A stretch of 64,000 nucleotides of DNA from Bryobacterales bacterium (lineage in GTDB: Bacteria; Acidobacteriota; Terriglobia; Bryobacterales; UBA6623), in the NCBI GenBank assembly GCA_028819235.1, contig JAPPMC010000016.1, positions 1-64,000 of the forward strand, read 5' to 3'. The notes under the pieces are model-generated. The model saw only the letters and a program-made list of their open reading frames with translations, was not told where the DNA came from and made no database searches. Of this stretch, positions 45,692 through 54,721 are shown one piece after another (position 1 is the first letter of the stretch; the number at the start of each line of letters is the position of its first letter). The position numbers were made by a program, and so were the translations under genes.

Positions 45692-46480
45692 ATGCCTGAG
45701 CCCGCAGTTGCCTTCTCGGTGAGGGATGGCGTCGCGCACGTCGTCCTGAACCGCCCCGACCGTGCCAACTCGATCAATTCGAGGACCGCCCGGGAACTGA
45801 TGGCGATCGCACTCCGGTGCGACGAAGATCCCGATGTCCGAGCAGTGCTCATTCGTTCACGCGGGCCCATGTTTTCGGGAGGCGGGGATCTGAAGACCTT
45901 TTCCTCACGCCAGGGGGACCTGCCCGCCTACCTGAAGGAGACGACGACGTTCCTGCATGCGGCCATTTCCCGGCTTGTCCGGCAATCCGCGCCCACCGTC
46001 TGCGCAGTCCATGGGTTCGCGGCCGGCGGCGGTTTCAGCCTAGCCATCTCGTGTGACATGGTCATCGCCGCGCGGTCTGCGAAGTTCACGATGGCCTACA
46101 CGCGGGCCGGGCTCACGCCGGACCGTTCTTCGAGCTACTTCCTGCCACGGCTCGTCGGACTCCGCCGGGCAATGGAGCTCACTCTCACCAACCGTGTGCT
46201 GACAGCGGACGAGGCCCTGAAATGGGGGCTGATCTCCATGGTTGTTCCGGACTCGGAACTCAGGCCCCAATCCGAGAGGCTCGCGGCAAGGCTCGCAGCA
46301 GGGCCGACATCGGCCTTTGGCACCGCCAAGCGTCTGCTGCAGGAGGGCATTAGCCGGCCCCTCGAGGCACAAATGGAGCTCGAATCCCGGGCGATCGCCG
46401 ATGCTGTCCGGGGTCACGACGCCCGCGAAGGCATCCGGGCCTTCCTCGAAAAGCGCAAGCCGAGATTCAAGGGCGAGTAA
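45692..46480 (+). CDS. Enoyl-CoA hydratase/isomerase family protein
   Basis: 262 aa, normal for the crotonase family. VRDGVAHVVLNRPDRANSIN at the N-terminus, the oxyanion-hole segments MFSGGGDLKTF and GFAAGGGFSLAISCDMVIA, and the catalytic-loop Asp in AGLTPDRSSSYFLPRLVG are seen. The PD(R/G)SSSxFLPRLVG form resembles PaaG/PaaF-like isomerases more than classic Glu/Glu hydratases. So it may be an isomerase of enoyl- or epoxy-acyl-CoA. It acts on acyl-CoA in the cytoplasm. It stands alone, with no other fatty acid or phenylacetate genes nearby. Confidence 0.88.
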   Translation: MPEPAVAFSVRDGVAHVVLNRPDRANSINSRTARELMAIALRCDEDPDVRAVLIRSRGPMFSGGGDLKTFSSRQGDLPAYLKETTTFLHAAISRLVRQSAPTVCAVHGFAAGGGFSLAISCDMVIAARSAKFTMAYTRAGLTPDRSSSYFLPRLVGLRRAMELTLTNRVLTADEALKWGLISMVVPDSELRPQSERLAARLAAGPTSAFGTAKRLLQEGISRPLEAQMELESRAIADAVRGHDAREGIRAFLEKRKPRFKGE

Positions 46481-46553
46481 GGGCAACGGCCCGATTGGCG
46501 ACCGGGACTGCCGGCACGCCGGATCTCACTTTGCCTGGTGAGAAGCGAGGTCT

Positions 46554-47822
46554 TTAGGCCAGCGCGGCCCGGGCCACACGCAGCACATTCTCCCCGAGCA
46601 CCTGGCGAATCACGGTCGCGTCGTGCCCCCGCTGCACCAATCCCACCGTGAATAGTGGCCAGTTGGTCCAAGCGAGACTGCGCACCATATTCGACGTCTG
46701 CACAAAATCGTCGTCCGGCCACAGGGCGGCGAACCGTGTGCGGCCAGCGCGGGTCTCAGGGACCCGATCCTGCTCCCGCTGCGTGTACCGGGATCGATAG
46801 GCCACGTCCGTGCCGATCGCCACATGCCTCGCCCCCAGTGTCCGTATGGCGTAGTCGATGTGGTCCAAGAGGGCCTGGATGTCGCCGCTGCGCCGGAGGA
46901 ATCGTGGTATGCAGCAGATGCCCACATAGCCGTCTGTGTCGGCGATGGCACGCATCACCTCGTCCGGCTTGGACCGAATGTGGGGGTACAGACCGCCACA
47001 CGTCGTGTGACTGGCCACGACTGGCCGACTGGAATGCTTTGCGGCCTCAAGGCTTGTCTGCCAGCCGGAATGGGCGACGTCGACGATTACCCCAACGCGG
47101 TTCATCTCGGCGACGGCGGCGCGACCGAAGTCGCTCAGCCCTCCATTCGCAGTCTCCGCGCAGCCGTCTCCGAGACGATTTCTTCGGTTGTACGTCACGT
47201 GCATCATGCGAATTCCGAGCTGGAAGAAGATGCGCACATAGCGAAGCTCGTCCTCGACCGACACCCATCGCTGCGTCAGGGGAACGCCGTTTCCTGTGAA
47301 GTACAGGCAGCCCAGCCCGTCACGGTACGCCCGTTCCACATCTTCAGGGGTGACGGCACGCCGCAAGACGCCGCGCAGGTGGTCCGTCAGGTAGCTGAAC
47401 CGGGCGAGTCTCTTGATCAGGCGCAGCGGATCGCTGCTCTCCTCCCCGCAGTTCTGAAAGATGCAGGTGACGCCGGACGCGCGCCACGCCCGGACAAACT
47501 CCTGCCTTTCGCGCACCAGCGAGACCGCCCCGGTCATGGTGGCGTCCTCGCGCAAGTCCTGTAGTTCCTCGCGCGACGCCCCCTGCTCGATGAGGTCGCG
47601 GGTCGCAACCCCGTCAGGGGCTGCCCGCGGGGCGAAACCGTAGGCGTCGAAGACCAGCGATTCCCGATGGATGGCCAAGCCTCGCTCGAGCTCCGCCTTG
47701 GTGGGCTTTAGGGCTTCGAGCGCCGCTTGGCGGTCCCGCTCGATCGGGTCGGCGGTTTGGGAATGCGGTTGGGAAGCGGCGGCCTGCGCAGCCGTCGCGC
47801 CCATGAACCCTCGTCTGTGCAT
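46554..47822 (-). CDS. Peptidase M19 (membrane dipeptidase)-like protein with altered metal site
   Basis: 422 aa from the ATG at 47822, 10 bp after the glycosylase gene stop; the open frame extends into that gene. The leader MHRRGFMGATAAQAAA is Tat-like. The M19 fold is indicated by VEDELRYVRIFFQLGIRMMHVTYNRRN, VGVIVDVAHSGWQTSLEA (H251), PVVASHTTCGGLYPH (H272) and HVAIGTDVAYRSRY (D339). The usual first ligands HxD are replaced: the equivalent reads SLVFDAYGFAPRA. The bridging Glu (normally in a VEGG-like motif) is replaced by YFTGNG. So several dinuclear-zinc ligands known from renal dipeptidase are missing, and normal dipeptidase activity is doubtful. Confidence 0.8.
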   Translation of the reverse strand: MHRRGFMGATAAQAAASQPHSQTADPIERDRQAALEALKPTKAELERGLAIHRESLVFDAYGFAPRAAPDGVATRDLIEQGASREELQDLREDATMTGAVSLVRERQEFVRAWRASGVTCIFQNCGEESSDPLRLIKRLARFSYLTDHLRGVLRRAVTPEDVERAYRDGLGCLYFTGNGVPLTQRWVSVEDELRYVRIFFQLGIRMMHVTYNRRNRLGDGCAETANGGLSDFGRAAVAEMNRVGVIVDVAHSGWQTSLEAAKHSSRPVVASHTTCGGLYPHIRSKPDEVMRAIADTDGYVGICCIPRFLRRSGDIQALLDHIDYAIRTLGARHVAIGTDVAYRSRYTQREQDRVPETRAGRTRFAALWPDDDFVQTSNMVRSLAWTNWPLFTVGLVQRGHDATVIRQVLGENVLRVARAALA

Positions 47823-47832
47823 GGCCCTGTCA

Positions 47833-48522
47833 TCATCGCCGACCCTTCGGGCAGCCAGCCGAAGGTACCGCGAGAGTCGACCGCAGGGCAGCGACCCGCG
47901 GGCGACGCCAGCAGCCCTCGACGTGGTCATTGACGAGCCCCATGGCCTGCATGAAGGCATAGGCAGTCGTCGGCCCCACAAAACTCCAGCCCCGCTTCTT
48001 GAGGTCCTTCGCAAGTGCCGCCGACTCCGCCGTCCAGTTCAGGGATCTGAGGGTCTGCTGATCGATAACGGCGGGCCGCGACTCAGAAGGCGGCTCCCAC
48101 TGCCAGAAGTAGGCCGCCAGTGAGCCGTACTCTTGGACCATCTCACAGGCCCGGCGCGCGTTGTTGACAGTCGAAGAGATCTTGGCTCGGTGGCGCACGA
48201 TCGCGGCATTTCCTACGAGCCGGTCGACGTCCGATGGCGTAAACTCCGCGACTTGACGGAAGTCGAACTTCCGGAAGGCATCCCGAAAGCCTTCTCGCTT
48301 GCGCAGTATCGTCAGCCACGAAAGGCCAGACTGGAATCCCTCTAGGCAGATCTTCTCGAATAGTCGTTGGTCCGATACCGTCGGAACGCCCCATTCGCTG
48401 TCGTGGTAGAGCTCGTAGAGCGGATCGTTAGCGCACCACCAGCAACAGAGCCGGCCATATTGGCCGCGAGCGAGCCCCTTTGCGTGGAGATTCGTCTCGT
48501 GCGGCTTCGGGCGTTGCGGCAT
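47833..48522 (-). CDS. tag: DNA-3-methyladenine glycosylase I
   Basis: About 229 aa from the ATG at 48522 (a TTG at 48534 is possible). The TagI family is clear: CCWWCANDPLYELYHDSEWG with the conserved Cys and the DSEWG motif, VPTVSDQRLFEKICLEGFQSGLSWLTILRKREGFRDAFRKFD, and KDLKKRGWSFVGPTTAYAFMQAMGLVNDH with the zinc-ligand His near the end. It removes 3-methyladenine from alkylated DNA in base excision repair. The N-terminus is about 30 residues longer than usual, so the true start may lie further in. It is upstream of and probably co-transcribed with the M19-like gene. Confidence 0.93.
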   Translation of the reverse strand: MPQRPKPHETNLHAKGLARGQYGRLCCWWCANDPLYELYHDSEWGVPTVSDQRLFEKICLEGFQSGLSWLTILRKREGFRDAFRKFDFRQVAEFTPSDVDRLVGNAAIVRHRAKISSTVNNARRACEMVQEYGSLAAYFWQWEPPSESRPAVIDQQTLRSLNWTAESAALAKDLKKRGWSFVGPTTAYAFMQAMGLVNDHVEGCWRRPRVAALRSTLAVPSAGCPKGRR

Positions 48523-48596
48523 CGCGGGTTGCAAACCATCGTAAGCGGGTCCCGCAGGCGGCCAGGCGTCGCAGCGGGATTGCTACGATCGGTCCG

Positions 48597-50567
48597 ATGA
48601 CCTTCCGCAGACCTTGCCTGCGGGACCTCGTGCAAACTGTCCTTTCGATCGGGTCCCCAACCAGGCTACGGAGCCCGTGCCCGACTTCCTTCGCAGGGCT
48701 CGGAGCCGCCACACTACTGCTGGGAGGATGCGGCCTGCTCGACATCGTTCCGGGTCTGGAAGTGGTCAGCGTCGGCGGAGCGAACGGTGCGTCCGTCACC
48801 CGGGACGGGGCCCGCATCGTGTTCTACGGAGATCCAGTCGGAGACTGGCAGGAAGTCGAGAGGATCTTTTGGACCCACCATAGGCGCGACGTTGCATGGG
48901 CCGGCCTGCAGCTGGTCGGCAACGGAGTCCCCGTGGTAGCGCCGGCCGCTGAACTGCCGCTGATAGAGAATGCGGAGGCCTTCTGGAGCGAGTTCCGTGG
49001 AACTCGCTTCCACGACTACGCGCAGCAATCCACCAAGATCTTGGCGCGCGACGTTCCGGTGCGGTTCCCGGCCGTAGGTGGACGCTCGATCAAGTGGCGC
49101 GATCTCGTGATCGACATCATAGACACTCCGGGTTTCACACGCGGATCGGTGTCCTATCTTGTGGACCTCGGCCGAACGCGCGTCGCGTTCACAGGAGACT
49201 TGGCCTACTCCCAAGGGCGGATCTTTGACCTGTACAGCCTGCAGGATTCCATCGAAGAGACCGAGACCCGCGGATACCACGGGTACGCGGCCCGGTCGGC
49301 GGACCTGCTGGGCAGCTTGCGACGCGTGCTGCAGGCCAAGCCAGACCTGATCGTGCCGGCCCGGGGGCCCCTGATCCGGGATCCCGAAGCCGAGCTCGGC
49401 CGACTTGCGGAGCGCATCGAGGAGCTCTTCAGGGCGTACTTCCGAACTGACGCCCTGCGCTGGTACTGGGGGGAAGAGAACCTGCTGGCGAGAGCCCGGC
49501 GAATCCTTGGGCCTACGGAGGTCGACTGGATGCCGATGGCATTCAAGCTGCGCCAGACGCCACCCCGCTGGTGGCACAAGTTCGGCACTTCCCGACTGCT
49601 GGTGTCGGACACGGGAGCTGCATTCCTGATCGACTGTGGCAGTCAGTCGGCCTTCGATGCGGTCCGGCGGATGCAACGCCGCAGGGTGTTTTCGCGCTTG
49701 GAGGGCATCTTTGTGACGCACTTCCATGACGACCACACGGACTACGTGCAGCAGATGGCGACGGAGGCCGGCGTGCCTGTTTACGCCGGCAGGGAAATCG
49801 CCGACATCTTAGAGCACCCGCACGCCTACCGTATGCCGGCGATGACGCACCGGCCGATTCGGCCGGTTAGCGCCTTGGACGAAGGCGAGACCCTCCATTG
49901 GCACGAGTTCGAGCTGGAGTACACATACTTCCCCGGTCAGGCCATCTATCACGGGGGTCTGCGAGTTCGCCGGGAGAACGGCGAGAGGTACTTCTTCATC
50001 GGGGACTCGTTCAGCCCGTCGGGATTGGACGACTACTGCCTGCTCAACCGGCACTTGCTTCACGCTGGGTTCGGACACTTTCGGTGCTTGGACCAAATCG
50101 ACCGCCTAGGAGACGACTACTGGCTCGTCAACCAGCACATTGAAGAGGTCTTCAAGTACGACCGCCAACAGATCGCCACAATGCGCGAGGTGCTGAATGA
50201 GAAGAAGCGCGTGATCGGCGAGTTAGTCCCTTGGGAAGAACCGAACTTCGGCGTGGACGAGCAATGGTCGCGATTCTACCCATACGGACTCGAAACTGCC
50301 CCTGGAGAACCGTTCGACCTCTACGGCGTGGTCCTGAACCACCTGCCCGAGGAGGAGAGCTTCCGGATCCGGCTGAACCTCCCTGCTGGCTGGCACGGAG
50401 AGCCACTGTTCGCTGACCTTGGCGTGGCACCGCGCCAAGAGGGTCGCGTCCGCTTCACCGTCACGCCACCTGGCGACATGGATGGAACGCGCCTGATTAC
50501 CGGGGACGTCTCATTCCGAGGCCATGACCTCCGACATTGGATCGAGGCACTGGTACACGTCCGATGA
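48597..50567 (+). CDS. Lipoprotein with tandem metallo-beta-lactamase-fold domains
   Basis: 656 aa from the ATG at 48597. The leader ends GAATLLLGGCGLL, a lipobox with Cys, so a membrane-anchored periplasmic protein is likely. The first MBL-like domain (about 50-270) has a degenerate metal motif (FWTHHRRDVAWAG) but keeps DIIDTPGFTRGSVSYLVDLG and VAFTGDLAYSQG. The second (about 335-530) has the full HxHxDH as THFHDDHTDYVQ (near 374), plus GQAIYHGGL and FFIGDSFSPSGLDD. A beta-rich C-terminal domain follows. The fold hydrolyses diverse esters, lactams or phosphodiesters; the substrate is unknown. It diverges from the tag gene. Confidence 0.83.
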   Translation: MTFRRPCLRDLVQTVLSIGSPTRLRSPCPTSFAGLGAATLLLGGCGLLDIVPGLEVVSVGGANGASVTRDGARIVFYGDPVGDWQEVERIFWTHHRRDVAWAGLQLVGNGVPVVAPAAELPLIENAEAFWSEFRGTRFHDYAQQSTKILARDVPVRFPAVGGRSIKWRDLVIDIIDTPGFTRGSVSYLVDLGRTRVAFTGDLAYSQGRIFDLYSLQDSIEETETRGYHGYAARSADLLGSLRRVLQAKPDLIVPARGPLIRDPEAELGRLAERIEELFRAYFRTDALRWYWGEENLLARARRILGPTEVDWMPMAFKLRQTPPRWWHKFGTSRLLVSDTGAAFLIDCGSQSAFDAVRRMQRRRVFSRLEGIFVTHFHDDHTDYVQQMATEAGVPVYAGREIADILEHPHAYRMPAMTHRPIRPVSALDEGETLHWHEFELEYTYFPGQAIYHGGLRVRRENGERYFFIGDSFSPSGLDDYCLLNRHLLHAGFGHFRCLDQIDRLGDDYWLVNQHIEEVFKYDRQQIATMREVLNEKKRVIGELVPWEEPNFGVDEQWSRFYPYGLETAPGEPFDLYGVVLNHLPEEESFRIRLNLPAGWHGEPLFADLGVAPRQEGRVRFTVTPPGDMDGTRLITGDVSFRGHDLRHWIEALVHVR

Positions 50568-50598
50568 GCCTGCGAAAGCTCGTCTGCGTCCAGGGCCC

Positions 50599-52326
50599 TT
50601 AGAGTAGGTAGACCGCGATCAGCCGATCCTCCGAAGCGGCGCCTCCTAGGGCAGCGTCGAGCTGCTTGCGGATCGCAGCTATGGTCGCGTCGGGGATTCC
50701 GCCCAGAATTCGCACTCTCTTCCACTCGAGAATGTCGGACGGATCGGCCTCGCGCTGGCTTGTCTGGCCAAAGCTATCGGCCCGGTACTTGTGGATCACG
50801 ACGGCCCTGAACCCCAACTCGCGGAGTCGGGCCACGTCGACCTTCGCGTCTGGCGGGGGTACGCCCGCCAGCGTCGCGAGCGCAGGCTCCTCGGCTATTC
50901 GGCGTTCTACGGCAGGGGGATACGTTGCCAGGTATCCGCCCCCGATGGGTCTGCCGTGTACCGTTTGTGCCGCCATATTGTGAACAGTCCGGCTGCGCTG
51001 GTGGAAGGGAATGTCCAGCACGGCACCGGAACCGCCTGAAAGGTTCGCTAGCAGCGGCGACTGGTTCACCGTGCGGACGGGGAAGGGCAGCCATGAGTAC
51101 TCCGCGAAGATCAGGACCGCGGCCAACGCAGTCGTCCACCAAGGAACGCCCCTGAGCGACGACCACCCAAGGCCCGCCAGTACGGCCAGGCCGAGTCCGG
51201 CCACCAACATGAACCGATTGGCCACCCGCAGTGACTCCAGCAAGGGGATCTCGCGCAGGAGCGCAAAGGGGAGGAAGCCGACCTCTAGGCGGGCCCCGTC
51301 CCAATAGGGGTCCGTTCCAAGTGCCAGTACGAGCCCGGATGCGAACAGCACGAGCCACGGCCAAGCCTGACGCCACCGCCTCCACGTACCGAGCGCGGCG
51401 AGGCCCAACGGCAAGAATCCCAAGTAGCAGACGAATCCCGCCGCATGGTACGCACGGTCAAGGTAGCGGTCGGCGACAGCGCCAGCGAACAGGGGATTGC
51501 CGTACGGCGGCGTGAGCAAGAAGCTGGCGTCGATTCCCCGATGGACCGGAGGCTTGACTTGGTATTCGGCTCCTCCAACAATGGCGCCAACGAGCGGAAG
51601 GAGAAACGGCAGTACGATAAGCAGGGCCAGACCCGCCGCCCAGCCGCCCTGTCTCACCAGACTCCCCACCGCGGGTCGCTGTCGCCAGCAGATCCACGCC
51701 AGAGCCGGCGCACAGACCAGCGCCAGCTTCAGCCCCAAATGCCACCCGCAGAGCGCGGTCAGACCGAAGCACGTGCCCAGGCGCAGGGCGTCGCTCCTCT
51801 GGTGCGAACTCGCCCAGCGCACCAGATATAGCAGCGCGAACGGAATGAACTGGACCGAGAAGAGGTTGAGATGTTCAAGCGTCTGCTCAACCAGGTTGGG
51901 AAACGTCGCAAAGACCAATCCCGCAATCAGTGCGGAGGGCCTGTCTCCCGTTATCTCCCGAGCCAGCAGGTAGGTGCCCAAACCCGTAAGGGTCAGCGCG
52001 AAGATCAGGCAGAAGTTGTAGGCCGCCGCCTGACCGAAGAGCAGATTGACCGGCATCGCCAGCGCCTGGTTGAGGGGCGAGTGGGTGTGAAAGATCAGGT
52101 CCGTGCCGGTCGGATGGAAGAGCAGCGGGCTGTGCAACGGCTGCGTTCCCTGTAGCAGGCATTGTTTCCACCACCAGAAATTCCAATAGTTCTGCCAGAG
52201 ATCCCCGGCACCCGCAGGCAGCGCCGTTCTCCACGACAGGGCAAGGGGATACGTCGCAACCAAGGCGAGAGCCAGGAATGCAGCCGCCGCTAGCAGTCCC
52301 TCAGAAATCCGATACCTGGGTGGCAT
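50599..52326 (-). CDS. Polytopic membrane protein, GT-C glycosyltransferase-like
   Basis: 575 aa from the ATG at 52326 (GGCAGG about 6 nt upstream). About ten to eleven membrane helices are visible. The first loop after helix 1 contains AGAGDLWQNYWNFWWWKQCLL with an acidic residue (D42 of the chosen start), as in GT-C enzymes that use lipid-linked sugars. The C-terminal part is a soluble domain (NQSPLLANLSGGSGAVLDIP and FRAVVIHKYRADSFG). Such proteins often modify envelope glycans or proteins, but the substrate is not known. The gene stands apart from other glycan genes. Confidence 0.75.
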   Translation of the reverse strand: MPPRYRISEGLLAAAAFLALALVATYPLALSWRTALPAGAGDLWQNYWNFWWWKQCLLQGTQPLHSPLLFHPTGTDLIFHTHSPLNQALAMPVNLLFGQAAAYNFCLIFALTLTGLGTYLLAREITGDRPSALIAGLVFATFPNLVEQTLEHLNLFSVQFIPFALLYLVRWASSHQRSDALRLGTCFGLTALCGWHLGLKLALVCAPALAWICWRQRPAVGSLVRQGGWAAGLALLIVLPFLLPLVGAIVGGAEYQVKPPVHRGIDASFLLTPPYGNPLFAGAVADRYLDRAYHAAGFVCYLGFLPLGLAALGTWRRWRQAWPWLVLFASGLVLALGTDPYWDGARLEVGFLPFALLREIPLLESLRVANRFMLVAGLGLAVLAGLGWSSLRGVPWWTTALAAVLIFAEYSWLPFPVRTVNQSPLLANLSGGSGAVLDIPFHQRSRTVHNMAAQTVHGRPIGGGYLATYPPAVERRIAEEPALATLAGVPPPDAKVDVARLRELGFRAVVIHKYRADSFGQTSQREADPSDILEWKRVRILGGIPDATIAAIRKQLDAALGGAASEDRLIAVYLL

Positions 52327-52415
52327 GACCAACCTGCCCCTCGTCGCACGACGACCGGCGTGCCTGTAATCTCAGTCTGCCAGTAGCAGCGCTTGCGAGT
52401 GCCGAAAGCTGTTCA

Positions 52416-52947
52416 CTAGCACCTGGGCGGCATCTTCTTCCATCGCTTCGCGATTGCGTTCGCTCGCTTAGCAACGCCGCTTCCGGCCTTATGGCCGCTC
52501 TTGCGGTTGACGCTCCAGATTCGGAATTCGATCCGCTCATCGCACTCGGTAGCGAGGTGCCGGAGATCTGCGCGGACGTCGATGTGGTAGAACCCACATC
52601 CAACGTCGAACACATCTCCGCGCTCGAAGGCCCGGTCAAGGCTCTTCGATCCTGTTGCCGGGCCGTCAACACGCCTGTAGTTCGCACCATGCAACTCGGC
52701 GCGGCCACCCTCTTCGCTGACGATCTGAGCACCTGCGAACAAGACCAGGCTTGCGTCGTCACGGTTGGCACTGGTCAGCATCTTTGATTTCGCTAGCAGG
52801 GCGTCTATTGCTGCCCGGGGCCTCCTGTACGAATCTTCGGTTTCGCGCAGGTGAGTCCGTCACGTGGCCCGTGAAGGCGGAGTCCGCCCCTAGGCAAGGG
52901 ACGGCTGCTAGCAGCGCGGACCCGGCCTTCTGCATTGTTCGGGACAT
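52416..52947 (-). pseudogene. Frameshifted small secreted protein gene
   Basis: A strong Shine-Dalgarno (GGGAGG, 5 nt before the ATG at 52947) precedes MSRTMQKAGSALLAAVPCLGADSAFTGHVTDS, a signal peptide and mature start. In this frame a stop comes at 52759 after unnatural sequence. Another frame takes over, from about LLAKSKMLTSANRDDASLVLFAGAQI to FDVGCGFYHIDVRADLRHLA, ending at 52416. One frameshift near 52840-52870 would join them to about 177 aa. No family is assigned. It could also be a short intact 62-aa protein in the first frame. Confidence 0.4.
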
Positions 52948-53034
52948 TCGTTCCTCCCTCCGCACGATCGGTGTGGCCCCGCTGGAGGCGGGCCTTGTCT
53001 CCCCCTGTGCCGAGTCATCGCATGGCGCGGATGA

Positions 53035-54693
53035 CTATTCGCCCGGAAGCGACTGGTCGAAGACGATGTCGACCGGGATGTCCGCCGTCTCGAGCCTTGT
53101 GAGGTCCTCCCGAAGCGTATCGCCAACTGAAGCGTGCGATTCAAGGAAAGCGACCGCTCCTAGATAATCCCCGTCACCCTGCAGCCGCAGAATGTCCCCG
53201 GCCAGTTCGTCGACCGCGGCACGCATGTGGTCCGGATTAATGCGGTACTGCCCGGTTGCCGCGTCTCGTTCGAAGGCCTCGCGTTGCTTGAAGTAGTTGA
53301 ATGCGAGGGTGTTGGCCCGCCCATGAGCACTGGACGCCCCGAAGCGCACGGAACGGAATATGCCCGCGAGGAAGGTCACGTAATTCCGTTCTGGTTCGCC
53401 GCTGGGCGCCTCGCCGGCCTCCGCAAGCCTTCCGATCAGGTGCAGGCCGAGAATGTCCGCCTTGGCCTCCTCGAGTGCGGAGGCCCTTTCCTTAAGCGCC
53501 TCCCGTACCGTGCCTACGCCGTCCAGCGTGTTCTTGATTCCCAGCCCATGCGCGACCTCGTGGAACATCGTGTTCGCGAAGAAGGCGTCGAAGGCGATCA
53601 ACCCGCGCTGTTCGGCGTCGATCAGCGTGTCCGCTATCGGCAGAAGAATGTGGTCAAACTTGGCCCGCATCGCGTTCTTCAGCTGTAGGCGGCGCGACCC
53701 CATCGAGAGTTGGACTTCCTCGTCGTTCGGCAGGTTGATTGCGATCGTCTTTGCACCCGCATTACAGTCGCCGGCGTAGTACACGACGTCGTAGGCATTC
53801 AACTGGGAATTTCCGCCCGGTGTCTCGGCCTTGTAGCTATCCGGCACGGGCAGGCCCCGCTGCATGTCCGGCAGCATCGCTGAGTACTTTGTCAGCCGGT
53901 CGCTCCAATCCCTATCCTTGATCAGCACGTACGCCTCGAACGCGGCCTTCGTGCCGAAGAGCGCGTCCTCGTACGTCTCGATGGGCCCGATGACTAGGTC
54001 GATCTGGTTGTCCTGCATCTCCATCCAAGCAAAATCGCTCGGCTGGTAGTCGCCCGACTCCATCGCATCAGCCCGCATCCGAAGGTACCGTCGGAATCCT
54101 GCGTCCTCAGCAAGGGCGGCGGCGGCGCGGAGCAGACCCGAGGCCCGCGCGAGTTCGTCACTGAACTCGACGTGGTAAGGTACGGCGCGCAGTCCGCCTC
54201 CGGCATCACGCCGGACCAGTGTGTACAGGCTGCGGAGGTCAGGATCCGTCTCGGCTGCCCGTTCGAACTCTTCTTCGGTCATCCCAACCGGATAGAAGTT
54301 CGCCCCGGGCGGCTTGGCCCCGAAACCAGGCAGGAAGGGGCGATTGTCGTCGAGGCGGTCCCACGGCCCGTAGTTGATCTCCACAAACCTCCGGGCTGAC
54401 GGATCCTCGATTCCAGCGAGCAGCTCCGCCTTGTCGCCATACGCCTGCCGCCAGAACAGGTCGTCCATCACACGCGAGGCTTCCTTCAGCAGGGGCAGCA
54501 TCTCGCGCTGGGACTCCGAGAGCCCGTCCAGGTCAGCTTCCAGCCGCACGGGCACGTAGTCGGCAAGCTTGGCGGAGTAGTCCACGGCAATCGAATCCCG
54601 AGGGCCGCCGCTCGGCCCGCAGGCCAATGCGCCCGCCAGAGAAGCACACATGACCAGTCTCAAAATTGCTCTACTGTACCGCGCGAGTGCCAC
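53035..54693 (-). CDS. Dipeptidyl-peptidase III (M49)-type zinc peptidase, probable lipoprotein
   Basis: 552 aa from a GTG at 54693, chosen because GGGGAGG lies five bases upstream; an ATG at 54753 would overlap the methyltransferase gene. The leader (AILRLVMCASLAGALACGPSGG) ends in a lipobox-like Cys. The zinc site is HEVAHGLG (in ANTMFHEVAHGLGIKNTL) with the downstream EEAKADILGLHL. This is the HExxH...E(E)xxAD arrangement of the plant/bacterial DPP III branch, rather than HExxGH of classical DPP III. DRLDDNRPFLPGFGAKPPGANFYP is also family-typical. It should release dipeptides from peptide N-termini in the periplasm. Confidence 0.85.
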   Translation of the reverse strand: MALARYSRAILRLVMCASLAGALACGPSGGPRDSIAVDYSAKLADYVPVRLEADLDGLSESQREMLPLLKEASRVMDDLFWRQAYGDKAELLAGIEDPSARRFVEINYGPWDRLDDNRPFLPGFGAKPPGANFYPVGMTEEEFERAAETDPDLRSLYTLVRRDAGGGLRAVPYHVEFSDELARASGLLRAAAALAEDAGFRRYLRMRADAMESGDYQPSDFAWMEMQDNQIDLVIGPIETYEDALFGTKAAFEAYVLIKDRDWSDRLTKYSAMLPDMQRGLPVPDSYKAETPGGNSQLNAYDVVYYAGDCNAGAKTIAINLPNDEEVQLSMGSRRLQLKNAMRAKFDHILLPIADTLIDAEQRGLIAFDAFFANTMFHEVAHGLGIKNTLDGVGTVREALKERASALEEAKADILGLHLIGRLAEAGEAPSGEPERNYVTFLAGIFRSVRFGASSAHGRANTLAFNYFKQREAFERDAATGQYRINPDHMRAAVDELAGDILRLQGDGDYLGAVAFLESHASVGDTLREDLTRLETADIPVDIVFDQSLPGE

Positions 54694-54721
54694 CTCTGCC
54701 TCCCCTTCCGGCGCGAACTGG

